Shown: positions 45,363-55,487 of the stretch, piece by piece
Position numbering within the stretch: the stretch's first letter is position 1
How the letters are laid out: the number at the start of each line of letters is the position of its first letter
Assembly (NCBI GenBank): GCA_965242975.1
Contig: CBDETS010000007.1
Location: 5,580,001 to 5,644,000, forward strand
Direction: 5' to 3'
Source of the DNA: JAPPHA01 sp965242975
Lineage (GTDB): Bacteria > Pseudomonadota > Alphaproteobacteria > Rhodobacterales > Rhodobacteraceae
Length of the DNA stretch: 64,000 nucleotides
Program-made: the position numbers and the translations under genes
Notes under the pieces: generated by a model
The model's input: the letters and a program-made list of their open reading frames with translations, nothing else
Told to the model about the DNA's origin: nothing
Databases searched by the model: none

Positions 45363-45731
45363 CTGAACCCTTGGCGCGTCGACACGGTCTTGCGTTCGGC
45401 GCAGACGGAGCACGTCGGGAGGGAAGCGTTGTCCTCGACATGACAAGAAGGGTCCGCGCACGGAGGTCGCGCGCAAGGACCGACTCGCGGGACGGTTCCG
45501 ACATTGACGCCAGTTGATCGCGGGAACGACCCGAACCCGATGCAAAGGCTCGACGATGGCCGGCACAAGAGAAACGTTTGACCCGGAAACTGGCAGTGCA
45601 GGTTTGTTTCGGTCCCGATCCGGGGACGCGCAGGCCGCACCCGGGATTCCCCCAGGGCGGCCTGCCCGCTGGTCCAGGCAGATGTCGCGGACCATGCCTG
45701 CCTGAAAAAGCCGTTGTTGTTGCCCGGCGCG
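45363..45731. other. Convergent intergenic region
   Basis: Between the convergent tyrC and the SbmA-type gene; 369 bases without a recognised gene. Confidence 0.35.
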
Positions 45732-47021
45732 TCAGGCGGGGTCTCCGCCAAACTCCATGAACTCCCGGTCGATCTTGGGCAGCGGGAGGTCCTGAATCGC
45801 CGCCTCGAAAGCCTGCAGACGCTTGTAGATGGAGATCAGTTCGACGATCGTCGTCCAGGAATTGACCAGATACTGGAAGGAATTTTCCACCCGGCCGAAT
45901 GCCCGAATGATCTGTTGCATGACGCCAAGAGTGAACCCGGCCGAAACGATCGTGGGCCCGAGGGCGATGTAGGGGACCAGCACGCCGGCTTGCAGATACC
46001 CGTAGCGGACGATGTTGAAGTACAGGTAGTTCAGATACAGGCGGAAGTAGTTTCTCCTGACGTTTCCGAACAACTCGTTGACACTCGGAGGCTGAGCCCG
46101 GGCAACGTCATCCTCTCCGTAGACCAGTTCCTTTCGGTATGCGGCCTCGACGCGCTGATTGCGGAATTCCAGCCCCGGCAACCGGATTCCGGCGAGGGCC
46201 AGCAATGCCGTGCCGACCACCGACCAGAGGATCGCGATGAAAACCAGGGCCTGCGGGACCTCTCCGACAATCGGGAGAACCTTGACGAAACTCGACAGCC
46301 CCCAAAGGATCGGTAGAAACGCGATCAAGGTCATCACTGAATCGATGAGCCTGACACCGAGACTTTCCATGATGGCGGCAAAACGCATGGTGTCTTCCTG
46401 GACGCGCTGAGCGGCCCCTTCGATGTGGCGGACACGACCCCACATCTCCATGTACCGGTCATTCATCGCGGTTCGCCAACGGAAGATGTAGTGGCTGACA
46501 AAGAAGTTCGTCAGGACGGCAACGGTAATCGCGACCAGCGCAATCTGGGCGAAGGTGAACAGTTCCGAGAAATAGTCGCCGGTCGTGACGCTGTCCGGTT
46601 CGGCGAGCGCGTTCTGGATCAGGTCATAGAACGACCCGAACCATTCGTTGATCATGACATCTAGCTGAACCTGGAACCAGGTTACAAACAGGATCAAAGC
46701 CGATCCGTACAGCGACCACCTCCCCCATTTGTGCGGCAGGTACCATTGCCAGAATGCCAGGAACACGGCGTAGGAAACGACCATGAACTGGTAGAACCAG
46801 AAGGTATTTGCCGCCTCGATTGCGGCAGCGTGAGCGGCAACGGCCTCCTCGTCTGCCCCGGCCTCCGGGACCGGCAGGAATTCGTAACCGAATATCCAGC
46901 CAATGCTGAAAGTTCCGCCGGCATCCTTTGCCATGAAAAACCAGACGATGACGCAGAAGACCGCCCATGCCGCAAAGGCCGGGAAGAAGATCTTGGGTTT
47001 CGGGAAAAACGATTCAAACAT
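45732..47021 (-). CDS. SbmA/BacA-family peptide antibiotic transporter
   Basis: 429 aa from ATG 47021 (MFESFFPKPKIFFPAFAAWA), preceded by AAAGGG. It has the multi-pass architecture and conserved blocks of SbmA/BacA: FWQWYLPHKWGRWSLYGSAL, AMNDRYMEMWGRVRHIEGAA, RVQEDTMRFAAIMESLGVRL and GVMQQIIRAFGRVENSFQYL. These homodimeric proton-driven inner-membrane proteins import proline-rich peptides and related antibiotics. In rhizobia and Brucella BacA is needed for chronic host infection. It carries no ATPase domain, as expected. Confidence 0.92.
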   Translation of the reverse strand: MFESFFPKPKIFFPAFAAWAVFCVIVWFFMAKDAGGTFSIGWIFGYEFLPVPEAGADEEAVAAHAAAIEAANTFWFYQFMVVSYAVFLAFWQWYLPHKWGRWSLYGSALILFVTWFQVQLDVMINEWFGSFYDLIQNALAEPDSVTTGDYFSELFTFAQIALVAITVAVLTNFFVSHYIFRWRTAMNDRYMEMWGRVRHIEGAAQRVQEDTMRFAAIMESLGVRLIDSVMTLIAFLPILWGLSSFVKVLPIVGEVPQALVFIAILWSVVGTALLALAGIRLPGLEFRNQRVEAAYRKELVYGEDDVARAQPPSVNELFGNVRRNYFRLYLNYLYFNIVRYGYLQAGVLVPYIALGPTIVSAGFTLGVMQQIIRAFGRVENSFQYLVNSWTTIVELISIYKRLQAFEAAIQDLPLPKIDREFMEFGGDPA

Positions 47022-47600
47022 TGTTGACCCTTTGCATTGATCACGAATTGAGGGGTGCCCGGACCGACGCACGGCATGGACGAGCGAAGCGTATGCCCAG
47101 AAACGGTCCGGAGCGATCGTGATGGTTTTCGGGTGATTTCGCCGTATCCGGGACATGACCGGACGCGGGTCCGGCTGACGGATGCGAAGGTCCGACGACG
47201 GCGCGGTCTTCCGCGCATGCCGGAGTCGTGACCTTGTTGCCGGTCGGCATTGGTCGGGAACGTCGATGGACTGTCGGGTGACCGTTCACCGACGTGCCTT
47301 GTCTACAAAAGGAGAATCCGATCCTGCATGAGCACATATTCATCGGTTCATTGATTTTGTACGAATATCGATTCATTGCCGGATCAGGATGTATCTTTCG
47401 GGTCGGGTTAGTAGTGCAACCGACAAGTATTTTAAAGTCGAACACATGCCGTGCATAACCAGGGAAGTCCCTCCGTAGATTCGGGTCAGCATGAAGGCTG
47501 CAATCAAGTTTTGACGGTTCACGGCAGTGTAGAGCGTATTTCGTTCACGAATGTGCACATCTCTGTTCGGTAGCGTCACCGACGTTGAACAGCACCGGCG
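47022..47600. other. Gene-free stretch
   Basis: About 580 bases upstream of the SbmA-type gene, AT-richer around 47300-47450. No gene recognised. It presumably holds the promoter of the transporter. Confidence 0.35.
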
Positions 47601-48600
47601 GTCCGCAGCGATTCCACGAAATCCGGAATCCCTTGCGAAGGGCCGACGACCAGATCCACCATACCCGTCGATGCCTCGTTGGCACCATCGCCGCCCAGGC
47701 CATGTGCGTCGCTGATGGTGTCGTACCTCCAAGCCGGATCATCTCGCGCACCATTGCCTCGGCCGTGCTTGCCCGTTCACGTGAGAATTCAGGGTCCGAC
47801 CACGGGTTTCGCAACTCGTGACGGTCCGTGTTGCGATCGAACAGTTCGCCACCCGCCATTCCTTGCCAAATGGTTTTGCGCCAGTTGTCCCCGATATACG
47901 TCCTGGTTCGCAAGCCCACGTCCGTTCCCAGGTGCGCGCCCGATCCGTACTCTTCGATCAGGATACCCTTGCGGGGATTCGGCACAGTTTCGTCGAGGAT
48001 GTCGAGTAACGGCAGCTCCTGGTTGCCATTGAACGGAGCAAGTCCCGCGTGGGGCAGGATCGTGGCGCCGATATCAACGGAACTTCGGGGCAGGTCGGTG
48101 CGGACGGCCCCGGGCGGTGGGGATCTGCCCGGATGAAGGGCTCGCGCGCGACCCCCTCGTAGTGCGGCCCGTGTTCGAGCATGATCCGGTGGTCGTCCAT
48201 GAAGTCGCCGTGATCGGAGGTAAAGATGACGACAACATCGCCGCCGATACCACACTCGCCGAGATGGACGAGCGGGCCCGCGACGGTATCGTCGATGCAG
48301 CTGGTCATGCCGTATGTCAGGGCGTGGACTTGCCTTTCTTCCTTTGAGGTCACGCGATTCGGAATTGCTCGCCGCGTCTTTCGCCGCCCGGGGTCCGTTC
48401 CGTGCGCAGGAGCATCAGATCCTCGACTTCGCCCAAACGCCCCAGGGGTATGCGCGACGGCGAGCGAAGCCGGGTTGCCTCGCCAATCGGATCGCCGTTC
48501 CATATCCAGGCCGTATGCCTGGAACGAAACACCGTGGGCGCGATGGAGTTGGCGGCGACAGTTTGCTGAAGATGAACCCCTTCGATCCACTTCGGCATTA
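47600..48600 (-). pseudogene. Frameshifted sulfatase (arylsulfatase/choline-sulfatase type), C-terminal part
   Basis: One frame (48350 down to about 48120) reads VHALTYGMTSCIDDTVAGPL and VVVIFTSDHGDFMDDHRIML with EHGPHYEGVAREPFI, the late conserved blocks of type I sulfatases. Near 48110 the homology moves to another frame: VDIGATILPHAGLAPFNGNQ and GILIEEYGSG, then MIRLGG. The catalytic-Cys region (CxPxR) is not found upstream. At least one frameshift and a missing N-terminus make this a decaying gene. Confidence 0.8.
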
Positions 48601-48773
48601 TTCCGGTGGCTTCGGCGGGTGGAAATGACGATGTCGACCCGCGTCCTGTCGGCGAGAGTCCATGTCCAATGGGCGTTCCCGGTTGCAGCAGTCGCCGCCG
48701 CAGAATCCGTCAGGCCCGGGCGCGGTGCGCGGTGCACATTTCCGGCCCGATACTCCCTCCGTCTGCGGCTGCC

Positions 48774-51700
48774 CTACCAGAGGATGGTGCTGTGCAGGGT
48801 GACGGCGTGTTCGGGCGGTGCGGGGCCGCTGGCGGGCTCGCGCCGGGTGACGCCGAAATCGACCCGGAAGCCGGGGTTGTCCCGCATCGCCGAGGTCAGC
48901 TGCCAGCCGATCCGGTACTCCCGGCCACCGCCGTCCGCTTGGCTAAAGGTGGCATTCGGCGTGCCGGTGAAGCGATCGCCGAACAGGCCGAAGCCGTAGC
49001 CGACGCGCAGGTCGAGGGCCCCCCGCTCCGTTCCAGCACCCGGCCCGCCCGTCGGCATCTCGTCGTGCCACAGCGCGTCGGCCCCGCCCGTGCCGGCGCC
49101 CCAGCGCGGCGTGAGCGACAGCGACAACCCGCGCCCGCGTTCCCCCGGGAGCATCCGCGCCGTCAGGCTCACGCCGCGTTCCTCCGTGCCCCCCTTCGTG
49201 TGTGCCGCCAGCCAGCGGCCGCGCAACTCGATGTCGAGGCCGGGCGCGCCATGGCGCAGCCCGCCCGCCACCTCCAGCCCGGTCCCGGTCAGCCCGTCAC
49301 CGCCGTCCTGCCGCGCGGCCAGTTCCAGGAACGGCGTGAACGACCGGCCGCCCTCCTTCTCGAAGCGCCGCGAGCCCTCCAGGCCGAATCGGCCGCGCCA
49401 GCTGTCGGCGCGAAGCCCGTCGATCGTCTGCTCGCCCCGCGCGGTCTCCTTCCGGACAAAGCTCGCATCGCCCCGCGCCGCCAGATCGAAACTGGCCAGC
49501 GGCTGAAGCTTCCGCTTGAATCCGAGCGAAACCGTCCACATCGTCAGTCTGCTCTTCTCCGCCGGATCGCCGCCGCCCGGGAAGTGGCGCAGACTGCCAG
49601 TCCCCGCACCCAGAATGCCACGCAGCTCCAGCCCGTTTTCGAAGGTCCAGCTCCCGTAGGGCCAGAGCGCGCTGAGCACCGTCTCCAGCCGACCCCGATC
49701 CGCGGGATCGGCCCCGCCCTCGAAGCTGTAGTCCGACTTGCTGGTTCCGTGCGACACCGCGAGACCCGCGACCCAGCTCTTCAGGCGCGTCGGTCCGCGT
49801 ATCGACCCGCGGGCGTCCACGCCCAGCCAACCGGTCAGCGTCTCGCCCCGGTAGTGCATCCCCGGCTCGGGCCGGCCCGCGAAATGCCCGAGATCGCCGC
49901 GGCCCCACACCGACCAGCGCGACGCCTTCGCGTTGAAGCCCGGCTCGCCCTCGGCCGCGCCCAGCGTCAGCGAGAAGGCGCTCGTGGACAGCAGCGCGTC
50001 AGCATCGACGCCCCGGCTCCGTGGCCGGCCGCAGCCTTCGGCACCGTTGCCGCCCCGCCCGATACCGTCGGCCCCGAACCCGATGGCCGGGCAAGCCCCA
50101 CTGTCCCGCCACCCCGCGGCCGCTCCAGACGCGGCGAACGGCACGGACTCACCGGCCAGGATCAGGTCGGTCTCCGGGACCGCTCCGCCCAGCCGGGCCC
50201 CGATCGTGTCGAGCGCGGACACCACCGTGCGCGTCGCCAGCGCCGCCACCGTGCTCTTCACCGCACGCCGTTGCGCCTCCGGCGCCACGCCCACCGTCAC
50301 CCGGAAGCTCAGCTGCGCGGCGTCGGAAGCTCCGGTGTTGGTGTCCCCGTCATGGGCCGTCAAGGTGAAGGTCCAGCGCCCCTTCTCCACATCCGGCGTG
50401 CCCGAGAGCGTCCGCGTGGCCGCGTCGAGGGAAAGCCCCGCGAGGCCCGTCGGCTCCGAGTCCAGCCCGTAGGTGTAGGGGCCGCCGTTGCCGCCGGTCG
50501 CCTCCGGCAGCGTCACCGGCGTCATCGCCTCGCCCGGCTCCAGCCGCAGTGCCGGCACGCTGCCTGTGAAGATCGGCGGCACGTCGTTCACCGTCACCGT
50601 CACGTCGTCGGTGTCCGTGGCCCCGAGATTGTCGGTGACCGTCAGCCGGAAGACCAGCGGCCCGGCCGTATCGGGCGCGGTGAAGGAGGCCTGCGCCGTG
50701 TTGGCGTTCTGCAGCGTCACCGACGTGCCCGAGACCTGGCTCCAGGCGTAGCCCTGGATCGTGCCGTCGGAGTCCGTGCCCGAGCCGCTCAGCGTCACCG
50801 TCGCGCCGGGATCGGCCGTGCGGTCGGCGCCTGCCTGCGCCGTCGGGGCGATCGTGGTTACCACGGCGATGTCGAAGGTGTCGCTCACCGAATGGGTGCC
50901 GTCGGTCGCGGTCACCTTGACCGACACCGTGCCGACATTCGCCGCGGTCGGCGTGCCCGAGAAGGTGCGGGTGTCCGCGTCGAAGCTCAGCCAGCCCGGC
51001 AGCGCTGTGCCGTCCGCCTGCGTCGCCGTATAGGTCAGGGTGTCGCCGTCGGCGTCATTGAAGGCGTTGGCCGCGAACTGGTAGCTGAAGGCCGCGTTCA
51101 CCGTCGCCGTCTGGTCCGGGATGGCGTTCGCGACCGTGGGCGCGGCCGTTACCGCGATGTCGAAGGTGTCGCTGACTGAATTCGTGCCGTCGGTCGCGGT
51201 CACCTTGACCGACACCGTGCCGGTGTCGCTTGCTTCTGGTGTGCCCGAGAAGGTGCGGGTGCCCGCCGCGAAGCTCAGCCAGCCTGGCAGCGCGTTGTCG
51301 TCGGACTTGGTCGCGGTGTAGCTCAGGGTGTCGCCGTCGGGGTCGTTGAAGGTGTTGGCCGCGAACTGGAAGCTGAAGGCCGTGCCCACCACAGCCGTCG
51401 TGTCCGGAATCGGGTTCGCCAAGGTCGGCATGGTTCCGACGGTCCGGTCGGTGAAGGCAACCGCCATCGGGGCACTCGCCCGCGAATCCGTCGTCATGGA
51501 GTCCTCGTCGGGGGTGTAGCTGACGGTGACCATCTGGTCGGCGGCCGGGGCCGCGGCGAGGGTCAGGGTGACGGTCCTGCCGCTCACCGCGACCGGGTTG
51601 GTGGCCGCCAGGGCCACCGCGGTCCCACCCACCTTGACCTCGAACTCGTCCGCGCCCGGCGTGCCGCCAATCGCGTTGCCGTCCAGGGTGATTGTCAGGG

Positions 51701-53159
51701 TCGTGCCGCTCACCTCGGCGCTTGAGAACGATGGACAGCCGGCAGTGGGAAGTCCCACATTGAACACTCCCGTGACCGAAACCGACGCGCCGTCGGGGTC
51801 GGTCGCGGTAACGGTGAAGGTCACTTCCGGATTGCCGGTCACCGGCGGCGAGAGGTTTGCCAGTGCGCAAGTCGACCTTGCCATGAAAAAGACATGACCA
51901 TGAATCCACGTTAATTCGCCGGGTACGTATACGTCGTCGCGGTTCAAGCTTAATTTGAAGGTCAGCGGGTCGCCGTCCGCGTCACTGAAATCGTCTTCGT
52001 CCACTGGCAGGCTGGAAAGACTTAGGACAGGGGCATTGACGGTGCCCGGATCATCGCCGCCGAAGGTCGGGGCGCTGTTCGTCGGCGCGGTGGAGCCGCC
52101 GTTCACCAGGTGGCCCGACTGCGCGCCCAACCCCGCATGCGTCAACTTCGCGTCAATCGAGCCGTCGGCCTTCTTCACGGTCGCGCCGCCGCGCAGCCGC
52201 ACCACTTCGCCCTGGCTGTTCGCATTCACCGTCACGCCGTCGGTGTCCGTGTCGGCGGCCACCACCGTGTAGGCGAAGCGCAGCGTGCGGGCCGTGCCGC
52301 TGGTCGCCCCGCCCGTCACCAGTTCAGCCGGCCTTGTGTTGCTCCCGATCCCCAACTGCACCCGGATCCCCGCACCCGTCGCCGAGGTGTCCCAGGCCAC
52401 ATCCTCGCTCCAGGTCACGTCCACCGCGATCTTCTGGCCCGCCCCGTAGGTCTCCTTCGTGCCGTCGTTGTTCGCGTCGATGCGCGGCTTCGAGACGATG
52501 GCCACCGACGAGACCGCGGGCGGGTTCGGGTTCGCGTAGCCGTGGATGGCGATTTCCCAGGATGTGGCGGACGTGCTGTCCCAATCGAGAGTAGTATCGT
52601 CATCGAACAGGCTTCCGTCGCCGATGCTCCAGCCCGCCGCCGCGCCCGCATCCTCGTTGTCCGAGTTCGTTCGGCGGTAGGAAAAATCGTCGTCAGTCGA
52701 CTCAAGCACCACGAAATACGTCGTATCGGGATCAAGGTCGATGCCCGTGGTCGTGCCGGTTACCGTTGAGCCGCTGTGGGACAGCGTCAGCGCACCCAGG
52801 CTGCCGCCCGGCTTGTTGTCCGCACTTGACGACTCGATGCGCATCTGCGTCAAGGTGAAATCAATGGTGGTACCGGCACCGACAGCTTCGAACGTTACGC
52901 TGGTCAGCGTGTAGCCCGCGGCGTTGCTGCCCGTCGTGAACGGCTGTGCGCGATCAACAGAAAGGGTCCTCGACGTCGTGTTAGGTTGCCCGGTGTTGCT
53001 CACCAGCGTGACCGAGGTCTGCGCCTGCGCCGTCCCGGCGGCGAGCAGCAAGGCAAAGGCAGCGATGAGCACGCAGGCAGCCGCGCGCCACGCGTGGAGG
53101 GATCGGACAGGGGAAGCGGGCGGGTGAGGAAGGCGCCCGTCCCCGCAGGGCAGGCACAC
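48774..53159 (-). CDS. Large secreted protein with Ig/cadherin-like repeats and C-terminal outer-membrane barrel
   Basis: 1461 aa. An extended N-region and hydrophobic core (CVLIAAFALLLAAGTAQA) form a signal peptide. Residues about 50-330 hold beta-rich segments. About 330-1040 contain cadherin/putative-Ig repeats with two near-identical units (FSFQFAANTFNDPDGDTLSY and FSYQFAANAFNDADGDTLTY) and a PKD-like block (TVTLSGSGTDSDGTIQGYAW). From about 1100 comes an amphipathic barrel of about 350 residues, including SRWSVWGRGDLGHFAG, and the last residue is Trp (LHSTILW), typical of outer-membrane barrels. It is best read as an autotransporter-like adhesin. A 7-bp tandem repeat lies 95 bases upstream of the start. 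Confidence 0.85.
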   Translation of the reverse strand: MCLPCGDGRLPHPPASPVRSLHAWRAAACVLIAAFALLLAAGTAQAQTSVTLVSNTGQPNTTSRTLSVDRAQPFTTGSNAAGYTLTSVTFEAVGAGTTIDFTLTQMRIESSSADNKPGGSLGALTLSHSGSTVTGTTTGIDLDPDTTYFVVLESTDDDFSYRRTNSDNEDAGAAAGWSIGDGSLFDDDTTLDWDSTSATSWEIAIHGYANPNPPAVSSVAIVSKPRIDANNDGTKETYGAGQKIAVDVTWSEDVAWDTSATGAGIRVQLGIGSNTRPAELVTGGATSGTARTLRFAYTVVAADTDTDGVTVNANSQGEVVRLRGGATVKKADGSIDAKLTHAGLGAQSGHLVNGGSTAPTNSAPTFGGDDPGTVNAPVLSLSSLPVDEDDFSDADGDPLTFKLSLNRDDVYVPGELTWIHGHVFFMARSTCALANLSPPVTGNPEVTFTVTATDPDGASVSVTGVFNVGLPTAGCPSFSSAEVSGTTLTITLDGNAIGGTPGADEFEVKVGGTAVALAATNPVAVSGRTVTLTLAAAPAADQMVTVSYTPDEDSMTTDSRASAPMAVAFTDRTVGTMPTLANPIPDTTAVVGTAFSFQFAANTFNDPDGDTLSYTATKSDDNALPGWLSFAAGTRTFSGTPEASDTGTVSVKVTATDGTNSVSDTFDIAVTAAPTVANAIPDQTATVNAAFSYQFAANAFNDADGDTLTYTATQADGTALPGWLSFDADTRTFSGTPTAANVGTVSVKVTATDGTHSVSDTFDIAVVTTIAPTAQAGADRTADPGATVTLSGSGTDSDGTIQGYAWSQVSGTSVTLQNANTAQASFTAPDTAGPLVFRLTVTDNLGATDTDDVTVTVNDVPPIFTGSVPALRLEPGEAMTPVTLPEATGGNGGPYTYGLDSEPTGLAGLSLDAATRTLSGTPDVEKGRWTFTLTAHDGDTNTGASDAAQLSFRVTVGVAPEAQRRAVKSTVAALATRTVVSALDTIGARLGGAVPETDLILAGESVPFAASGAAAGWRDSGACPAIGFGADGIGRGGNGAEGCGRPRSRGVDADALLSTSAFSLTLGAAEGEPGFNAKASRWSVWGRGDLGHFAGRPEPGMHYRGETLTGWLGVDARGSIRGPTRLKSWVAGLAVSHGTSKSDYSFEGGADPADRGRLETVLSALWPYGSWTFENGLELRGILGAGTGSLRHFPGGGDPAEKSRLTMWTVSLGFKRKLQPLASFDLAARGDASFVRKETARGEQTIDGLRADSWRGRFGLEGSRRFEKEGGRSFTPFLELAARQDGGDGLTGTGLEVAGGLRHGAPGLDIELRGRWLAAHTKGGTEERGVSLTARMLPGERGRGLSLSLTPRWGAGTGGADALWHDEMPTGGPGAGTERGALDLRVGYGFGLFGDRFTGTPNATFSQADGGGREYRIGWQLTSAMRDNPGFRVDFGVTRREPASGPAPPEHAVTLHSTILW

Positions 53160-53253
53160 AGGCCACGCCTGGTTCGGCCGACAGGATGCGGAAGGTGCTG
53201 ATGGCGGGGACGACCCGCCGGAGGTACTACCTAGACCGGAGCGGACACACGGG

Positions 53254-53303
53254 GGGCGCTCGGCGCTCGGCGCTCGGCGCTCGGCGCTCGGCGCTCGGCG
53301 CTC
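53254..53303. repeat. Heptanucleotide tandem repeat upstream of the adhesin-like gene
   Basis: Six perfect copies of CGGCGCT (53261-53302), preceded by one copy with a single mismatch (53254-53260). It is located upstream of the start at 53159 and followed by the AT-rich CTTAATAA. Such repeats change copy number by slippage and can alter promoter spacing. Variability is inferred, not seen. Confidence 0.85.
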
Positions 53304-53474
53304 TTAATAACGCGAATCCGCCGCGTCAAGCTGTTTTCGCACTCCCGCTCCAATGTTATGGGTCCCCTCCCGACGGACAACGCACACGTTTCGCGCCACT
53401 CCCGCGACGCGGTGGCGCACGGAGCGGATTCTACCCAAAAGCTTGCCGAATGGTATGTGCTTAGTGTAAAATAT

Positions 53475-53890
53475 TCATGAAATTGTTATAGATCTTAGTA
53501 TTAATATCGTGAATATTGCCAAGAATGCCGCACCACGACCGTCGAGGGCAACCGGACCAACCGCGAATCGGGTGGCTTTTTCGGGCGGCATCGCGCGCCG
53601 GACAGTAAGCGGGGAAACGTGCGTGACCGCGTTCGGAAAGACCGACGGGTTTCGCCCCACTCTGTCGGCAGCGTCCGGATCAGCGCATATTTCGCCTTTC
53701 GATGTACAGTGATCCGTATACCTGGAGACAGCGCCGTGTCTCCCGCGCGCCGGCGACATCATCAGCACCTTGCCCCTGATTCCCGTTTCCATCCAGTAGG
53801 TGCCGACGGCCTTGGCCATGTACCAGGGGCCACGGACATTGGCGTCCATCACCGCATGCCAGTCTTCGAGGTCGCGATCCGGTTAGGACC
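53475..53890 (-). pseudogene. Decayed short-chain dehydrogenase fragment
   Basis: Reads MDANVRGPWYMAKAVGTYWM, then GKVLMMSPARGRHG and YTDHCTSKGEI, matching the central region of SDR oxidoreductases (NxxGxxxxxK, Ser, YxxxK). The catalytic Tyr of YxxxK appears replaced (CTSKG), and the Rossmann N-terminus and C-terminus are missing. No function is expected. Confidence 0.65.
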
Positions 53891-54003
53891 TCACCCTGTT
53901 GGATCCGTTACCGACGCGCTCCCGGCGCGGGCCGAACTTTGACGGTGTCTTCTGCCGAGGAAAGACGTGGTCCCATGCCGTGCCGGGCTCGCGCGCTCGG
54001 CCG

Positions 54004-54402
54004 TCAGGTTGACGTGACCAGGTCGAAGCCTTCATCCAGCCATCCTGTCACACCACCGATCATCATCTTCACCGGCAGCCCGAGACGCGCCAGTCGAACG
54101 GCCGCCTTGTTGGCGCCGTTGCAGTGGGGCCCGGCACAGTACACGACGAATGTCTTGTCCCGTGGGTACCGCGACATGCGCTCGGATGTCATGTCTCCGT
54201 GCGGGATGTTGATTGCGCCGTCTACGTGGCCGTTTGCGTACGCGCTCGGGCCTCTGACGTCGACGACGATGAAATCCGGATCCGGGCACTTCATGCTCTC
54301 GTGCACGTCCCAGCAGTCCGTCTCGAAGGAAAGTATACTCGTGAAGTGACGCAGTGCGACATCATGTGGCGCAGCAGGTGTTTCGGTGACGCGTGTATGC
54401 AT
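54004..54402 (-). CDS. Rhodanese-like domain protein
   Basis: 132 aa from ATG 54402, which follows AGGAG at a 10-base spacing. A single rhodanese domain: FIVVDVRGPSAYANGHVDGA, INIPHGDM, and the active-site loop VVYCAGPHCNGANKAAVRLA with the catalytic Cys, then GLPVKMMIGGVTGWLDEGF. It is likely a small cytoplasmic sulfurtransferase. Its promoter region is shared with the divergent GlxA-type regulator gene starting 98 bases away; this pairing suggests the regulator controls it. Confidence 0.88.
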   Translation of the reverse strand: MHTRVTETPAAPHDVALRHFTSILSFETDCWDVHESMKCPDPDFIVVDVRGPSAYANGHVDGAINIPHGDMTSERMSRYPRDKTFVVYCAGPHCNGANKAAVRLARLGLPVKMMIGGVTGWLDEGFDLVTST

Positions 54403-54500
54403 GTTCCGGCAGCTCCTGATTGACGAGGGCCCCTGTATTACCGGCGACCGGGTCGTGGGAACAGTGGCGTAACTGACAAAGATCGGTAAGATCTCGCCAA

Positions 54501-55487
54501 ATGGCTGGCCATGCAGAATCATCGGGAGCGCTCGGCCCGGGCCTGGTGGCCGTGGTCGCATATGACCGTCTGTGCACGTTCGAGTTCGGCATCGCTGTCG
54601 AGGTGTTCGGTTTGCCGCGTCCCGAGTTCGACTTCACATGGTATGACTTCCGTGTCGTGTCAGCAGATGGCGCAAGGGTGCGTGCCGCTGGCGGAATCGT
54701 CGTCGAGGCGTCGCCCGACCTGTCGATTCTCGAAAGTGCCCGTACGATTGTCGTGCCCGGCTGGCGTGACCGCGGCATGCGGCCACCGGACCTGCTGCTG
54801 GAGTCTATCTCCCGCGCATCCGAAAGAGGTGCGCGTTGCCTGTCGATCTGTTCCGGCGCGTTCGTTCTGGCTGCAGCCGGACTTCTCGATGGCAGACGTG
54901 CGACCACGCATTGGCGGCATGTGCCCGATTTCAAGCAAATGTATCCAGGCATTCAGGTGGAGGAAGATGTTCTCTACGTGGACGAAGGAAACGTTATCAC
55001 CTCGGCCGGAAGTGCGGCCGGAATCGATGCATGCATTCACCTGGTGCGCCGTGACTTCGGGGGCAAGATAGCCAACAGCGTGGCGCGCCGGCTTATCCTG
55101 CCTCCTCATCGCGACGGCGGTCAGGCACAGTTCGTTGCTGCACCGGTACAGGAGCGTCCAGGCCGAACGGTGAGCGAAGTACTGGACTGGGCACGAGAAC
55201 GCCTCGATCAACCCCTGGAGGTCAAACACCTCGCCGACAGAGCCGCAATGAGCGAACGAACGCTGCTGCGCAGGTTTCGGGAGAGTCTCGGCCTTGCGCC
55301 CGGCGAATGGCTGCAGCGCGAACGCATGTACCGGGCTCGCGAGTTCCTCGAATCGTGCGATGACGGTCTCGACGCCGTGGCAGAGAATTGCGGCTACCGT
55401 TCGCTTGAGGCATTCCGCGCCGCCTTCAAACGAATTGTCGGCACCTCTCCTGCCGCCTACCGGAAAAGCTTCCGGCGCAAGAGCTGA
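54501..55487 (+). CDS. GlxA/FtrA-type transcriptional regulator (DJ-1/PfpI domain plus AraC HTH)
   Basis: A 328-aa protein. Residues 12-190 form a DJ-1/PfpI-like domain (TIVVPGWRDRG, then CLSICSGAFVLAAAGLLDGR with the nucleophile-elbow Cys, and ATTHW). Residues 220-325 form an AraC-type double HTH (VKHLADRAAMSERTLLRRFR and VAENCGYRSLEAFRAAFKRI). Such regulators respond to small nitrogenous ligands or aldehydes. Divergent from and probably regulating the rhodanese gene. Confidence 0.9.
   Translation: MAGHAESSGALGPGLVAVVAYDRLCTFEFGIAVEVFGLPRPEFDFTWYDFRVVSADGARVRAAGGIVVEASPDLSILESARTIVVPGWRDRGMRPPDLLLESISRASERGARCLSICSGAFVLAAAGLLDGRRATTHWRHVPDFKQMYPGIQVEEDVLYVDEGNVITSAGSAAGIDACIHLVRRDFGGKIANSVARRLILPPHRDGGQAQFVAAPVQERPGRTVSEVLDWARERLDQPLEVKHLADRAAMSERTLLRRFRESLGLAPGEWLQRERMYRAREFLESCDDGLDAVAENCGYRSLEAFRAAFKRIVGTSPAAYRKSFRRKS

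Noticed and set aside
48606..51179. Plus-strand ORF of 857 codons rich in Arg, Ala and Pro
   Set aside because: Antisense shadow of the secreted barrel protein; repetitive low-complexity composition.
53254..53303. CRISPR-like array
   Set aside because: The repeat is a contiguous 7-bp tandem repeat without spacers.
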